Origin: Methanoregula boonei 6A8
Lineage (GTDB): Archaea; Halobacteriota; Methanomicrobia; Methanomicrobiales; Methanospirillaceae
Direction: 5' to 3'
DNA: 64,000 nt
Assembly: GCF_000017625.1 (NCBI RefSeq)
Contig: NC_009712.1
Location: 310,001-374,000 of the forward strand
Shown here: positions 52,364-60,769 of the stretch, piece after piece
Numbering within the stretch: the stretch's first letter is position 1
How the letters are laid out: each line of letters starts with the position of its first letter
Program-made: the position numbers and the translations under genes
The notes under the pieces: generated by a model
What the model was told of the DNA's origin: nothing
What the model saw: only the letters and a program-made list of their open reading frames with translations
The model's database searches: none

Positions 52364-52392
52364 CACTGCCGTCAAAAAAATAAATAATATTT

Positions 52393-53316
52393 TTAGTAGG
52401 AATAGGTAATTTTCGCCATATTGGAATTTCTGTCATAGGTGTCCATAGCATGATTCCATACATTGCTTAGGTATATCCGGGTAGACGATCCAAACGGACG
52501 AGTAATACTCCCATGCTGCCCGATAATATATCCGTAGGTATAGCCATTATCCCGGTTGCTGCCAAACTCGATGGTCCCATTCGAATAGACAATAAAACTC
52601 TGAGTATCTTCGATGGTGCCGTAAACTGCCAAACGATACGCATCGTATACTGCATCACTTGAAGCAGAATCGGGTACATCTTCATCCCGAAAATGGCATT
52701 CATAGTACGTATATGACCCGGGATGGGTGTTGTAGATTATACTGTAGAGTTGATTTCCCCCATTTACCGTGTAGGCAATATTATTCCCGTCACGTCCAGT
52801 GCCTCCGTTTACATCCACAGCCACTTGGATGAGGGTGAGTGAATTCGGAAGAGCGGTAAGTTGGAGATTACCTGATTTCATTTGGACGTTATCCGGTTGA
52901 ACTTGTAGTATGCGCATTTGGGTGGCGTTCACTCCCAGTTCTTTCTTACGATTCTCTTGAACGACTTTATTCAGATCTTCTGCAACTATGATCTGTTTTA
53001 CCGTGTCCCGTTGCTTTGCCGAAAGTTGTTGCCCCGTTTTAATTTCAAGAATATCAATAATTGAATCTAGATTTGTCTGATACTTTTTTACCAAGCTACT
53101 AGACAGGTCTTTGTAGTATTGATCATGGGTTGTGATTCTTTCGTTTATGGCCGTGGAGACATTGATCTGGATTTCATTGTGAATCGGTTGATATAAGGAG
53201 ACAATATTTTGATCACTAGTATCTCCTTGTGCCGCGGAATCGTCTGCACTCACCATCGGTACCATCGCCGCCAACAGCAATGCCAGCAGCATGCCGCCAG
53301 TTTTCAATGTTTTCAT
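52393..53316 (-). CDS. Exported protein of the shared-leader family (B)
   Basis: A 307-residue protein from ATG 53316, AAAGGAGG upstream. Signal peptide MKTLKTGGMLLALLLAAMVP then MVSA-DD. A helical part (INERITTHDQYYKDLSSSLV; LSAKQRDTVKQIIVAEDLNK) precedes a beta-rich part (LQLTALPNSLTLIQVAVDVN; SIIYNTHPGSYTYYECHFRD). Family unknown. Promoter, leader and signal peptide match gene A. Confidence 0.78.
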   Translation of the reverse strand: MKTLKTGGMLLALLLAAMVPMVSADDSAAQGDTSDQNIVSLYQPIHNEIQINVSTAINERITTHDQYYKDLSSSLVKKYQTNLDSIIDILEIKTGQQLSAKQRDTVKQIIVAEDLNKVVQENRKKELGVNATQMRILQVQPDNVQMKSGNLQLTALPNSLTLIQVAVDVNGGTGRDGNNIAYTVNGGNQLYSIIYNTHPGSYTYYECHFRDEDVPDSASSDAVYDAYRLAVYGTIEDTQSFIVYSNGTIEFGSNRDNGYTYGYIIGQHGSITRPFGSSTRIYLSNVWNHAMDTYDRNSNMAKITYSY

Positions 53317-53335
53317 TTTTCCATTCCTCCTTTTG

Positions 53336-53392
53336 CTCCGCTCGGAGGGCATGGGAAAACCTTCATAGAATCAGGGGGAATAATCCCATGCC
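53336..53392 (-). promoter_or_regulatory. Two hairpins in the leader of gene B
   Basis: CTCCG-CT-CGGAG (53336-53347) next to the ribosome-binding site and GGCATGGGA/TCCCATGCC (53348-53356 approx. with 53384-53392), as in gene A. Conservation between unlinked mature genes suggests function or a recent copy. Confidence 0.55.
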
Positions 53393-53456
53393 TTCGGGCG
53401 GTCACGGGTTCATTCGGTTTCGCAAAGACTGGGGTGAACCCGAACCTTCATTTTTG

Positions 53457-53476
53457 GGACAACCCCCCGGCTGTCC
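53457..53476 (-). promoter_or_regulatory. 5'-end hairpin of gene B transcript
   Basis: GGACAACC (53457-53464) and GGCTGTCC (53469-53476), the same stem as in gene A, beginning about 26-30 bp downstream of the TATA box. Confidence 0.6.
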
Positions 53477-53501
53477 ACGCTTGTGCGATTCGCGACGGCA
53501 A

Positions 53502-53530
53502 ATATAAGGATTCTAACTCGTACGTCTACC
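53502..53530 (-). promoter_or_regulatory. Shared upstream box with TATA, copy B
   Basis: In message sense GGTAGACGTACGAGTTAGAA, then TCC and TTATAT. One base differs from copy A in the box. Confidence 0.65.
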
Positions 53531-53664
53531 TGTTTTCAGGATCGGCAGAATGCTGGGCGGGAAACAGTAAGAGACGGTTTGCCGGCAGCCCCTGGCCGGG
53601 ATATCCCCGGCAAAAATCCTTATCTCCCGTCCCTTCTTCCTGCCATATCGCTCATATAGGGGAA

Positions 53665-53982
53665 ATGCCCATATCTCCCACTAAGCATATGCAGGACACT
53701 GCCGGGATACTGGACCAGCTGCGGGGCATGAGGCACGAGCTCGAAGAGCAGTACCATGTGAAAAGGATCGGGATCTTTGGCTCGTACGCAAAAAAAGCGC
53801 AGACAGACGAGAGCGATCTCGACCTCGTAGTGGAATTCTCCCGGCCGATCGGGATGCTGGCATTTGTGCACCTCAAAGACCTGCTTTCCCAAAAGTTCAA
53901 TCTCCGGATCGACCTTGTCACACCAGACGGCCTCCACCCGCTCATCCGCGACCGGGTGATGCATGAGGTTGTGTATGCCTGA
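53665..53982 (+). CDS. mntA: MntA-like nucleotidyltransferase
   Basis: A 105-residue MNT: KRIGIFGSYAKKAQTDESDL then DLVVEF (GS-x10-D-x-D) and FNLRIDLVTPDGLHPLIRDR. ATG 53665 has GGGGA upstream; ATG 53689 is an alternative. Stop overlaps the HepT start by 8 bp. Probable antitoxin. Confidence 0.88.
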   Translation: MPISPTKHMQDTAGILDQLRGMRHELEEQYHVKRIGIFGSYAKKAQTDESDLDLVVEFSRPIGMLAFVHLKDLLSQKFNLRIDLVTPDGLHPLIRDRVMHEVVYA

Positions 53983-54319
53983 AAAACGTACTGCTGCGCT
54001 CCTGCTATACGATATTTTCCAGGCTATAGAAAAGATCGAAACATTCTGTGCCGGTTATTCTTTTGATCTGCTCATGGAGGATCAACGCACACAGGATGCC
54101 ATTCTCCGCAATATCCAGATCATTGGCGAAGCTTCTAAGAATCTGCCCCAGGAACTTATTTCCCGCCACCCGGAAGTGGACTGGAGCGGTCTTGCCGGTA
54201 TCCGGGACATTGTTACGCACCGGTATTTCCGGGTAGACTGGAATCTTTTGTGGACCAGCATCCATGAGGAACTGCCGGTGCTTAAGGCTCAGATCGGGAA
54301 ACTCATGAAGGAAGAATAA
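53975..54319 (+). CDS. hepT: HepT-like HEPN RNase toxin
   Basis: A 114-residue HEPN protein starting MPEKRTAALLLYDIFQAIEK with NIQIIGEASKNLPQELISRH and RNase motif GIRDIVTHRYF (R-x4-H-x-Y). Complete, unlike the frameshifted one at 28.2 kb. Confidence 0.9.
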   Translation: MPEKRTAALLLYDIFQAIEKIETFCAGYSFDLLMEDQRTQDAILRNIQIIGEASKNLPQELISRHPEVDWSGLAGIRDIVTHRYFRVDWNLLWTSIHEELPVLKAQIGKLMKEE

Positions 54320-54401
54320 CGGGCCGATGGATGGTACCTTGCTGCAACAAAAGGGAGTCACCGCCAGTACAGGCACCAGGCAAAACCCGGGTGGATCAGC
54401 G

Positions 54402-54677
54402 TTACTTCCCCCGTTTCCTGACGTGGTAATCCGGATCCTTCTTCTCGTAAATCGAGAAGAGTTCAGAAGGATCGATTTCAATGGCCGAACAAATCTTCAA
54501 AATCGTGGAGAAGGTGGGGCTTCGCTTGCCGTTTTCAATGAGACTAATGAATGTCCGATCGAGACCGGTGAGTCTGGCAAGTCTTTCCTGGGATATCTCT
54601 TTGGCTTTTCGTTCTTCCCGGATAATTTTGCCAAAGATCTCTTCTCGTTCCGATGTCACTAGTGAAATCGTTGCCAA
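54402..54677 (-). CDS. XRE-family HTH regulator
   Basis: A 91-residue single-domain regulator: FGKIIREERKAKEISQERLA, LTGLDRTFISLIENGKRSPT, and FSTILKICSAIEIDPSELFS. Typical HTH_3 fold. It lies between two MNT-HEPN pairs. The upstream region holds a perfect 10-bp palindrome over a TATA-like stretch, so it probably represses itself. Confidence 0.9.
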   Translation of the reverse strand: MATISLVTSEREEIFGKIIREERKAKEISQERLARLTGLDRTFISLIENGKRSPTFSTILKICSAIEIDPSELFSIYEKKDPDYHVRKRGK

Positions 54678-54700
54678 GAATGGGGGATGTGTTTATCGCA

Positions 54701-54710
54701 GACTATAGTC
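54701..54710. promoter_or_regulatory. Palindrome upstream of the XRE gene
   Basis: GACTATAGTC is a perfect palindrome 24 bp before the ATG, next to ATAAATTTG (minus strand, about 54711-54720), a TATA-like box. Position suggests an autoregulatory operator. Confidence 0.45.
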
Positions 54711-54745
54711 GACAAATTTATCCGCCCCGCCGGCATATATCTCAT

Positions 54746-54965
54746 CCGGTGTCTGGTGACTCATGTTCGTCAACCCGGATCGATACAGTAATCCCGGGCG
54801 CTTACCCCCCGGCTCCAAAATATCATTCTGGACAAGGGCGCCCGGGTTTTTCCGGAAAAATCTCACCAGCCACCGGAATTTTAAGCACAATGCAAATTCT
54901 CTCTTCAATAACGCCCGGTGCCAGGAAAAAAGATCGGCTGTATCCACCCGCTTTTTAAAGGGTAT
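54746..54965. repeat. Second repeat family, intact copy
   Basis: The continuous version of the element that is split at 46113-46830. It lies 69 bp upstream of a small DNA-binding gene, just as the other lies 85 bp upstream of the AbrB-type gene. An overlapping minus-strand frame (54693-54977) is not credible as a protein. Confidence 0.82.
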
Positions 54966-54992
54966 CCTAAAAAACATCAGAACCGGTAAGGA

Positions 54993-55343
54993 TTAATCCA
55001 CATCCGGCCCCATTGCATCGCAAAGGGATTGGATCTCAGGTTCAAGTTCGGGCAGTTTGTTCTTGATCACATCCCATACAATTTCATAATTGATTGCAAA
55101 ATAGCCGTGGATGACCTTATCGCGGAGCCCGGCCATGAACTTCCATGGGATCTTCGGATTCTCTTTACGGATCCTGTCCGGGACATTCTTTGCAGCTTCA
55201 CCAATGATCTCCAGTGAACGGGTTACCGCGTGTTCAGTTGTTTTATTATTCAGGAGAGATTCATAGGTTATCGTCGGCCGGAGAGAATCCAGATATTCGA
55301 TCTCATCCAGGATATGCTGGAGATATACCCGGTCATCCTTCAA
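54993..55343 (-). CDS. hepT: HepT-like HEPN RNase toxin
   Basis: A 116-residue HEPN protein: MKDDRVYLQHILDEIEYLDS, RSLEIIGEAAKNVPDRIRKE, and motif GLRDKVIHGYF (R-x4-H-x-Y). Overlaps the MNT gene by 11 bp. Complete. Confidence 0.9.
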   Translation of the reverse strand: MKDDRVYLQHILDEIEYLDSLRPTITYESLLNNKTTEHAVTRSLEIIGEAAKNVPDRIRKENPKIPWKFMAGLRDKVIHGYFAINYEIVWDVIKNKLPELEPEIQSLCDAMGPDVD

Positions 55344-55659
55344 TCCAGATCACCTCGCGTTCAACCCGGGACCGGATATATTTGTCAATACTTCCCACCG
55401 TCAGGAGATCCACTTTTCTGCCCAGGAGATCTTCAAGAAAATAAACCAACTGCATGAAATTATCAAAGGTTGCCTGCCCGTCGGCAAACTCCACCAGTAT
55501 ATCGACATCGCTGGTACGCTTCTCCTCACTGCGGGCAAAGGATCCGAATATCCCGATTCTTTTTACGCCGAAACGTGAACGGAGTGAGGGTACCGCATGA
55601 CCGAGTCTCATAAATACCGGACTCTTCAGTTTCTTTTGCGGGATTACCTGCGGCACCAT
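55333..55659 (-). CDS. mntA: MntA-like nucleotidyltransferase
   Basis: A 108-residue MNT: RIGIFGSFARSEEKRTSDVD then ILVEF, and FMQLVYFLEDLLGRKVDLLT. The position usually filled by Gly after GSFAR is Ser here. I chose ATG 55659; the frame extension to 55737 lacks similarity. Antitoxin partner of the HepT below it. Confidence 0.88.
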   Translation of the reverse strand: MVPQVIPQKKLKSPVFMRLGHAVPSLRSRFGVKRIGIFGSFARSEEKRTSDVDILVEFADGQATFDNFMQLVYFLEDLLGRKVDLLTVGSIDKYIRSRVEREVIWIEG

Positions 55660-55932
55660 AGTTGTTCTCTTTAGTACCTGTTGTTGGGTAATGGGTATAA
55701 AAAAGTGTATGTGTCTCAACCAAAAACCCGGCAACAATACAGCACCCGGTCATTTTTAAAAAAATCCGTTTCCCAAAAACCTGGTATCTGGAGCGCCAAA
55801 AAACCGGACATATATCTAAAAAATCAGACATTACCGGTAATGACTTGTAGGTGTTCTCCCTCTTCACGTTAGTTCCCATAATGTCCCCAAAGTAAAAACA
55901 CATAAAGAAATTTTATTGGCAGTATCACTCCC

Positions 55933-56754
55933 TCATGGGTTATGTTTAGACGATTGTTCCCGCCAGCTCATCCGGCTGTCCGCGCTCCCGGATGACGCTC
56001 CGGCACCTTCCCCGGTAAACTGCCTGAACACATTCAATCCGGCAGGACAAAAGGTATAGCGGACAGCCTTTCCCTTTTTGCTGGTGGAAATAATCCCGTC
56101 CCCAGTTAATCGCCTCGTGTGCCACGTGATCGACGGGCCGGCAATGCCCACGATCCCGGCGATATCCTTCCTTGAGACCTCGGGAGACGCGGCAAGAATT
56201 TCAAGAATCCTCCTTGTCGTCGGGTTCTGCAGGTGGAAAAAGACCTTCTTTTCAAGCTCGCTGTACCGGCCGTTATTCTCGAAATACCGTAGCGACCTGC
56301 CGCTGCCAAAGGATACAATCCTCCTTTTTGCCTCAAGGATCAGCAGGTGGTACTTCAGGGTGCCTTCCTTTATCCCGGTCATCCGTTCGAGGGCCGTAAA
56401 CCTCACGCCCGGGTTTGCCGCAATGCACGCAAAGATTTCCCGGCGGTTCCGGTTCCATAGGATGGCATTCTGCCCGACCTTCCGGTACCCGAGGGCTGCA
56501 AGAAGTTTCAGGTAAAAGAAGATCTCGACCGGGTAGGCAAGCACCGGGCAAAACGACAGCGCCACAGCAATGAGCATCTCCCGCAGGGTGAGATCGAAGA
56601 ATGATATCGGTACAGGATCCTGGGGCTGACCCTGTACGGCGCCGGCCCCGCCCGGGGCCACGCTGTATCCGCCATAACTGGCGGTAACAGCCGGCACGCA
56701 GGCAAGGGCGATAAAAATAATGAGGGCAACTGCCCTCACCGGCCAGGGTTTCAT
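55933..56754 (-). CDS. Membrane-bound winged-helix regulator
   Basis: A 273-residue protein with a signal-anchor (VALIIFIALACVPAVTASYG), a second hydrophobic helix (MLIAVALSFCPVLAYPVEIF), then two winged-helix domains: about 100-160 (RREIFACIAANPGVRFTALE; TGIKEGTLKYHLLILEAKRR) and 170-240 (TTRRILEILAASPEVSRKDI; AGPSITWHTRRLTGDGIIST). Such membrane regulators are common in methanogens. It lies 45 bp downstream of exported protein gene 56800, whose promoter has the shared box, so it is a candidate regulator of that family. Confidence 0.85.
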   Translation of the reverse strand: MKPWPVRAVALIIFIALACVPAVTASYGGYSVAPGGAGAVQGQPQDPVPISFFDLTLREMLIAVALSFCPVLAYPVEIFFYLKLLAALGYRKVGQNAILWNRNRREIFACIAANPGVRFTALERMTGIKEGTLKYHLLILEAKRRIVSFGSGRSLRYFENNGRYSELEKKVFFHLQNPTTRRILEILAASPEVSRKDIAGIVGIAGPSITWHTRRLTGDGIISTSKKGKAVRYTFCPAGLNVFRQFTGEGAGASSGSADSRMSWREQSSKHNP

Positions 56755-56799
56755 GGATGAATGGTTCTCACGGATGAATATCAGATTTATGGTTTTGTG

Positions 56800-57243
56800 T
56801 TAATACGTGACAAAATTATAACCCTGGATCCCGAGAACGGTCTCCCCGTACACCTTGAACCTCCATGTGCCGGGTGCAATTCCGCCGGTCCTGCTGAATG
56901 TAAGGAAAATTCTCCCATCCTTTACGCTGTCGGAAGCATCGTAATACGGGCCGAGCGTCCCATCCGGGGCGATAACCGAAAGCGAGAGGGAATCGGGGAC
57001 ATATCCCCAGTTGAGGTCAGCGGTAAGGGAGGACTTTCCCGAAGGGACACTGACCGAATACCAGTCCGTTTCCCCCTGGGAAATAGAACCGGCGGTCATG
57101 GGAGACACAACCGCGGGCAGGCGCAGGTTTCCGGCCGGGCTTACGGAATACCCGGCACTTTTGTCGACATCCTGTGCAGAAACTCCCGATATGAGCACGA
57201 TGGCGCAGACCAGGATTGCGAGGGTCGCTACGGATACTTTCAT
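56800..57243 (-). CDS. Exported PPC-like domain protein
   Basis: A 147-residue protein with signal peptide VATLAILVCAIVLISGVSA-QD. The mature part (GSISQGETDWYSVSVPSGKS; LTADLNWGYVPDSLSLSVIA; GIAPGTWRFKVYGETVLGIQ) resembles bacterial pre-peptidase C-terminal (PPC) beta domains. No anchor. Divergent from gene C; both carry the shared box back to back. Likely one operon with the membrane regulator. Confidence 0.82.
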   Translation of the reverse strand: MKVSVATLAILVCAIVLISGVSAQDVDKSAGYSVSPAGNLRLPAVVSPMTAGSISQGETDWYSVSVPSGKSSLTADLNWGYVPDSLSLSVIAPDGTLGPYYDASDSVKDGRIFLTFSRTGGIAPGTWRFKVYGETVLGIQGYNFVTY

Positions 57244-57285
57244 AGTATACCGTTTTAGCGGGTTTTGGAATCCGGCTCTTAACGC

Positions 57286-57346
57286 TTCTAACGCAAGCGT
57301 CTACCGATCAGGAATCCGGTAGACCCGGGCGTTAGAACCGTTATAT
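57286..57346. promoter_or_regulatory. Divergent pair of shared boxes (copies C1 and C2)
   Basis: Left copy: minus sense GGTAGACGCTTGCGTTAGAA (57286-57305), facing the gene at 57243. Right copy: plus sense GGTAGACCCGGGCGTTAGAA then CCG and TTATAT (57318-57346), facing gene C. Together they form a large imperfect inverted repeat with an 11-bp centre. The left copy has only a poor TATA (TTAAG). Confidence 0.65.
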
Positions 57347-57368
57347 CTCCTGAAATGAGATTTCCCGC

Positions 57369-57389
57369 GGGGCAGCCGGGGGTTGTCCC
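57369..57389 (+). promoter_or_regulatory. 5'-end hairpin of gene C transcript
   Basis: GGGGCAGCC (57369-57377), loop GGG, GGTTGTCCC (57381-57389), nine pairs with two G-U. It starts 26 bp after the centre of the TATA box, as in A and B. Confidence 0.6.
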
Positions 57390-57522
57390 AAAATACCGGG
57401 TCTTGCAAGACGACGGACTTTGCCGGGCCCGGCCCCGCTCTCCGTGGCATGAGCACATTATCGTGATTTATGATGATTCGCCATGTCCTTTCGAGCGGAG
57501 CGTATGTAAAAAGGAGGAAAAA

Positions 57523-58722
57523 ATGAAACCCATAAAATACGGCATCATCCTGCTGGCACTGCTGCTGGCAGCGATGGCGATGGTACCGATGGTGAGCGCA
57601 ATGGGAACAGCAATTACTCCGGATGTCGCAACGGCAATAGAGAGTAATTACGTGTCTCCTGATACTGCATTCCAGTCAGCGACCGCGGCCGTAAAAGACT
57701 TTATCGGCAGAAATGCACTTGATGAAAACTGGAATGGTGCAACGGTCAATCCGAAACCAAACATCATCTTTGATGTAAATGGGAAGAAGTTATTTTATTT
57801 ATTCTCCGTGGAGAAAAAAGGAAACCGGATTGGAGAGATCAAAATTGCCGCCAGTAAAGTACTCGGATCATCTGTTGTAACAATCGGATCGGGAGCGCCG
57901 GCAATCGATCTCAAAAATATCCGATCAAAAGCAACAGGAATTCTCAATCAGCAGTACAAGAACGCAAAAATCGATTCGATCGATCTTGTATGCTACAATT
58001 ACCCGAATATAGGGGCAATAATCAGATTCACAGCGGCAGGATCCGGAAGTACTTCCCTGGTAATCGATGCCTATGATTATTCAATTATACCCGCGGCCGG
58101 CCAGGTCTCATTCTATAATGCAATTCCTCCTGCAGATCTGGCAGGACGTGCAGCACGGTGGGATTCCGAGCAGACTGCTCTTAAAACCGTAAGTGCACAA
58201 TCTCTCTCTCCGATGGCAACAGTGACAAAAACGATTAACGGTTTCACTCTTTATCCACAGGAAAGCACAAACTGGTGTAGCTTTGCAACTGCAAAAATGA
58301 TTTCTGCATACTACGGCTATTCACGAACCCAGCGGGGCATTGCAACAACAATGGGTATAGCGAATCCTGATGATGGTGCATCGATCGAGACCACACGCTC
58401 CAACTATTATCTTAATACGATTGCAAACGGCGGGTTGGCTAAAATGGGAACCTCAATCAGCTACACCGGCATGTTCACGTATGATAATATTGTAAGTGAG
58501 ATGAACTCAAATCGCCCGATACACACTGACCGGTATGAGACGTCATCCTATCATGCAAGAGCGATCACAGGATATTCCTATACTACGACGACTCCGGTAT
58601 CACAGTATCTGTACATTTATGATCCGTGGCCAACAACCTCGGGCGCGGTATATTGGGAGAACTGGAATGTCTTCTCGGGACAGCCTAATCCTGTGCACGC
58701 AATCCTTTATGTAAGGAACTAA
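57523..58722 (+). CDS. Exported C39-like cysteine peptidase domain protein (gene C)
   Basis: A 399-residue protein from ATG 57523 with AAAAAGGAGG upstream. Signal peptide MKPIKYGIILLALLLAAMAM then VPMVSA-MG. A region of about 170 residues with pepSY-like strand pattern is followed by a papain/C39-like domain (about 235-395): Cys in ESTNWCSFATAKMISAYYGY, His in SSYHARAITGYS and Asp in IYDPWP. These fit a catalytic Cys-His-Asp set. The substrate is unknown; it may cut surface proteins. Leader differs from A and B but keeps the box, the 5' hairpin and a CTTTCGAGCGGAG block near the RBS. Confidence 0.82.
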   Translation: MKPIKYGIILLALLLAAMAMVPMVSAMGTAITPDVATAIESNYVSPDTAFQSATAAVKDFIGRNALDENWNGATVNPKPNIIFDVNGKKLFYLFSVEKKGNRIGEIKIAASKVLGSSVVTIGSGAPAIDLKNIRSKATGILNQQYKNAKIDSIDLVCYNYPNIGAIIRFTAAGSGSTSLVIDAYDYSIIPAAGQVSFYNAIPPADLAGRAARWDSEQTALKTVSAQSLSPMATVTKTINGFTLYPQESTNWCSFATAKMISAYYGYSRTQRGIATTMGIANPDDGASIETTRSNYYLNTIANGGLAKMGTSISYTGMFTYDNIVSEMNSNRPIHTDRYETSSYHARAITGYSYTTTTPVSQYLYIYDPWPTTSGAVYWENWNVFSGQPNPVHAILYVRN

Positions 58723-58752
58723 TTTATTTTTTTTATTTTTATGGTGTCACCT

Positions 58753-60075
58753 ATGAAAAAGAAAATAACCATAACCGTCCTCTTTGTGATCCTTCTTACA
58801 CTGTTTTGTTCCGCTCCGGTAGTGGGACAATCACGTACATTACAACAAACCAATGATATCCTGCTCCCATTAACCAGTCCAAGTGGTAACCAGTCTCCTC
58901 TGATCCACATCGCAGATAACGGGAACCTTGTAACCGTGAATTACCCTTATGATCCAAATTTTTTCGTATATGACGGGAACGGATCATTCCTCTGGAATGC
59001 CACCTTATCCGCCGAACAATCTCCCTGGATCTCGTCAGTCAGTGTTGCTCCTGACGGGCAGTATCTTATCGTTACCCAGCTTGTGCCTGCCTGTTGCCAT
59101 GGCTCTGTTACAAATACTTCATCAAACAAGGTAATCCTTTTTGACAGGTCCGGTGCGAGATCGTGGGAATATCCTACATACAGCCCGCCGCTCACATCAA
59201 CGATCTCCTACGATAACCAGAATATTTTTATTGGTATGAATGATGGCCGGATCATCAATCTTGATCGCGAAGGCACCGCCTGTTGGACAGCCCGGGTAGA
59301 CGCACCGGTGCTCTCACTCACGACCTCCGCCGACAGTAGCACTATCGTGGCAACAGGGGAGAGTAATTATTATTCTAACAAAATATATGGCGAACCGCTC
59401 AATCCCCATGACCTTTTTGTACTGGACAAAAATGGTACGCTGCTCTGGAATTACCAGACCAGAGGGACGAACACTGCTGCGATCAGTGACGACGGATCGG
59501 TAACCGCCGTCCTGAACGAGCGTAACGGCAACCTTTTGCTGTTTAACCGGACTGGTGGCAGACAGATCGAGCGCTCATTTGCCGGGACACCTTCGGCAAT
59601 TGTTATGTCAGGAGACGCGAATCTGATCGTTGTCCGGACCCTGGAAGGATTTGTATACGGCGTTGATCGCAACGGCTCTATCGTATGGAATGCATCCCTT
59701 GAATCCGGATCGCAGGGAATCGCGATCACCGACACGGGAAACAGTCTGGTTCTCGGGGATGGCAAGGCTATCGCTATGTTCAACATAACCGGGAATCGCC
59801 TGGATGAATATCCCGTTGACAGCGAAGTACGATCCATTGGTGTTTCTCCGGACAGAAAATCCATCATTATCGGAACTGAACAAAACCTGATCGTTATCCC
59901 GGCCATGGAACCGGTTCCCCGTACAGAAAGCACGGCACTTACGCCAATCCAGACCGTGCACGCTTCAGGTCAGGTTCCCCAAACGCCAAAGGAGAGCTCA
60001 GTCTTCCCCATCATCCTGGTCTTTGCAGTGGGTTGTGGTATCGTGATTATGTTAAATCGAAAAGGAAAATTCTGA
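58753..60075 (+). CDS. Exported beta-propeller protein with C-terminal anchor
   Basis: A 440-residue protein. Signal peptide (ITITVLFVILLTLFCSAPVV), then repeated beta units with PQQ/WD-like pattern (LFVLDKNGTLLWNYQTRG; VYGVDRNGSIVWNASLESGS; VILFDRSGARSWEYPTYS), a linker and a C-terminal membrane helix (PIILVFAVGCGIVIML) with a basic end. It is probably a membrane-anchored outside propeller. It follows gene C by 30 bp on the same strand. ATG 58741 is an alternative start. Confidence 0.82.
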   Translation: MKKKITITVLFVILLTLFCSAPVVGQSRTLQQTNDILLPLTSPSGNQSPLIHIADNGNLVTVNYPYDPNFFVYDGNGSFLWNATLSAEQSPWISSVSVAPDGQYLIVTQLVPACCHGSVTNTSSNKVILFDRSGARSWEYPTYSPPLTSTISYDNQNIFIGMNDGRIINLDREGTACWTARVDAPVLSLTTSADSSTIVATGESNYYSNKIYGEPLNPHDLFVLDKNGTLLWNYQTRGTNTAAISDDGSVTAVLNERNGNLLLFNRTGGRQIERSFAGTPSAIVMSGDANLIVVRTLEGFVYGVDRNGSIVWNASLESGSQGIAITDTGNSLVLGDGKAIAMFNITGNRLDEYPVDSEVRSIGVSPDRKSIIIGTEQNLIVIPAMEPVPRTESTALTPIQTVHASGQVPQTPKESSVFPIILVFAVGCGIVIMLNRKGKF

Positions 60076-60258
60076 TGGGTTTTCGGATAATGGAGCGTAA
60101 TTATAAGATCGTCCTGGTTACTCCCGGGTCCCTTATTGGAATTTACCCAAAAACCACACAAGCATTACTCAATATCTCCGGTACAGGACAGCATGACACT
60201 ACCTTCAGGGGCCAATTCGTACAAAATTACCACCTGGATCTAAAACCCGGAGGCTGCT

Positions 60259-60703
60259 ATGAAAAGGAAAAACCCAAAAACATTTTTTAACATAGGTGCA
60301 CTGATTGCCATCTTAATTATTTTCATGGCCGCTGCCGGTTGTGTATCAGAGAATAAAATCAGCAAAGATGAAGCGATCTGCATTGCCCTTACCGACACCA
60401 GAACCATTCAGGCAATGGATAACCGTGCCTATAATGTATGAAGTCAGCACTGCGAATCTGGGTGTTGGCACACAAACGCAGGATAAAGTATACTATATTT
60501 CGATAAAAGTGCTGGATGGCAGCAACAGAAGAGTAAATGTCTTTGTGACCTACGATGGAAAGGTAGCGCTCGTCGATATCCCGTATCCTGTGATAACGCC
60601 TCTTCATTATCCGGCAAATAGCTCCTGGAGTGGTTTTGTCAATAATAATTCTGCGGGCTGTCTGTTACGGGAGATAGCCGGGCCGGGTACGTCCGTTTTT
60701 TAA
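60259..60703 (+). pseudogene. Lipoprotein gene, frameshifted
   Basis: ATG 60259 (GGAGG upstream) encodes a lipoprotein signal: FNIGALIAILIIFMAAAGCV with lipobox A-A-G-C, then KISKDEAICIALTDTRTIQA. The frame ends at TGA 60439-60441, but frame +1 continues sensibly: YEVSTANLGVGTQTQDKVYY, ISIKVLDGSNRRVNVFVTYD, until the stop at 60703. Loss of two bases (AATGTATAT to AATGTAT) near 60436 or a base gain explains it. The whole looks like a PepSY-type lipoprotein. Confidence 0.7.
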
Positions 60704-60769
60704 GGTGGATCTTGCCGGTTGCCTTTCAATTAATCAGTCGTCGATCACGCCGGTTTTCCCGGTAAATCC

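Noticed and set aside
54693-54977. 94-codon minus frame in the second repeat family
   Set aside because: The frame is simply the repeat being open; the other copy is broken at a different place and no RBS is present.
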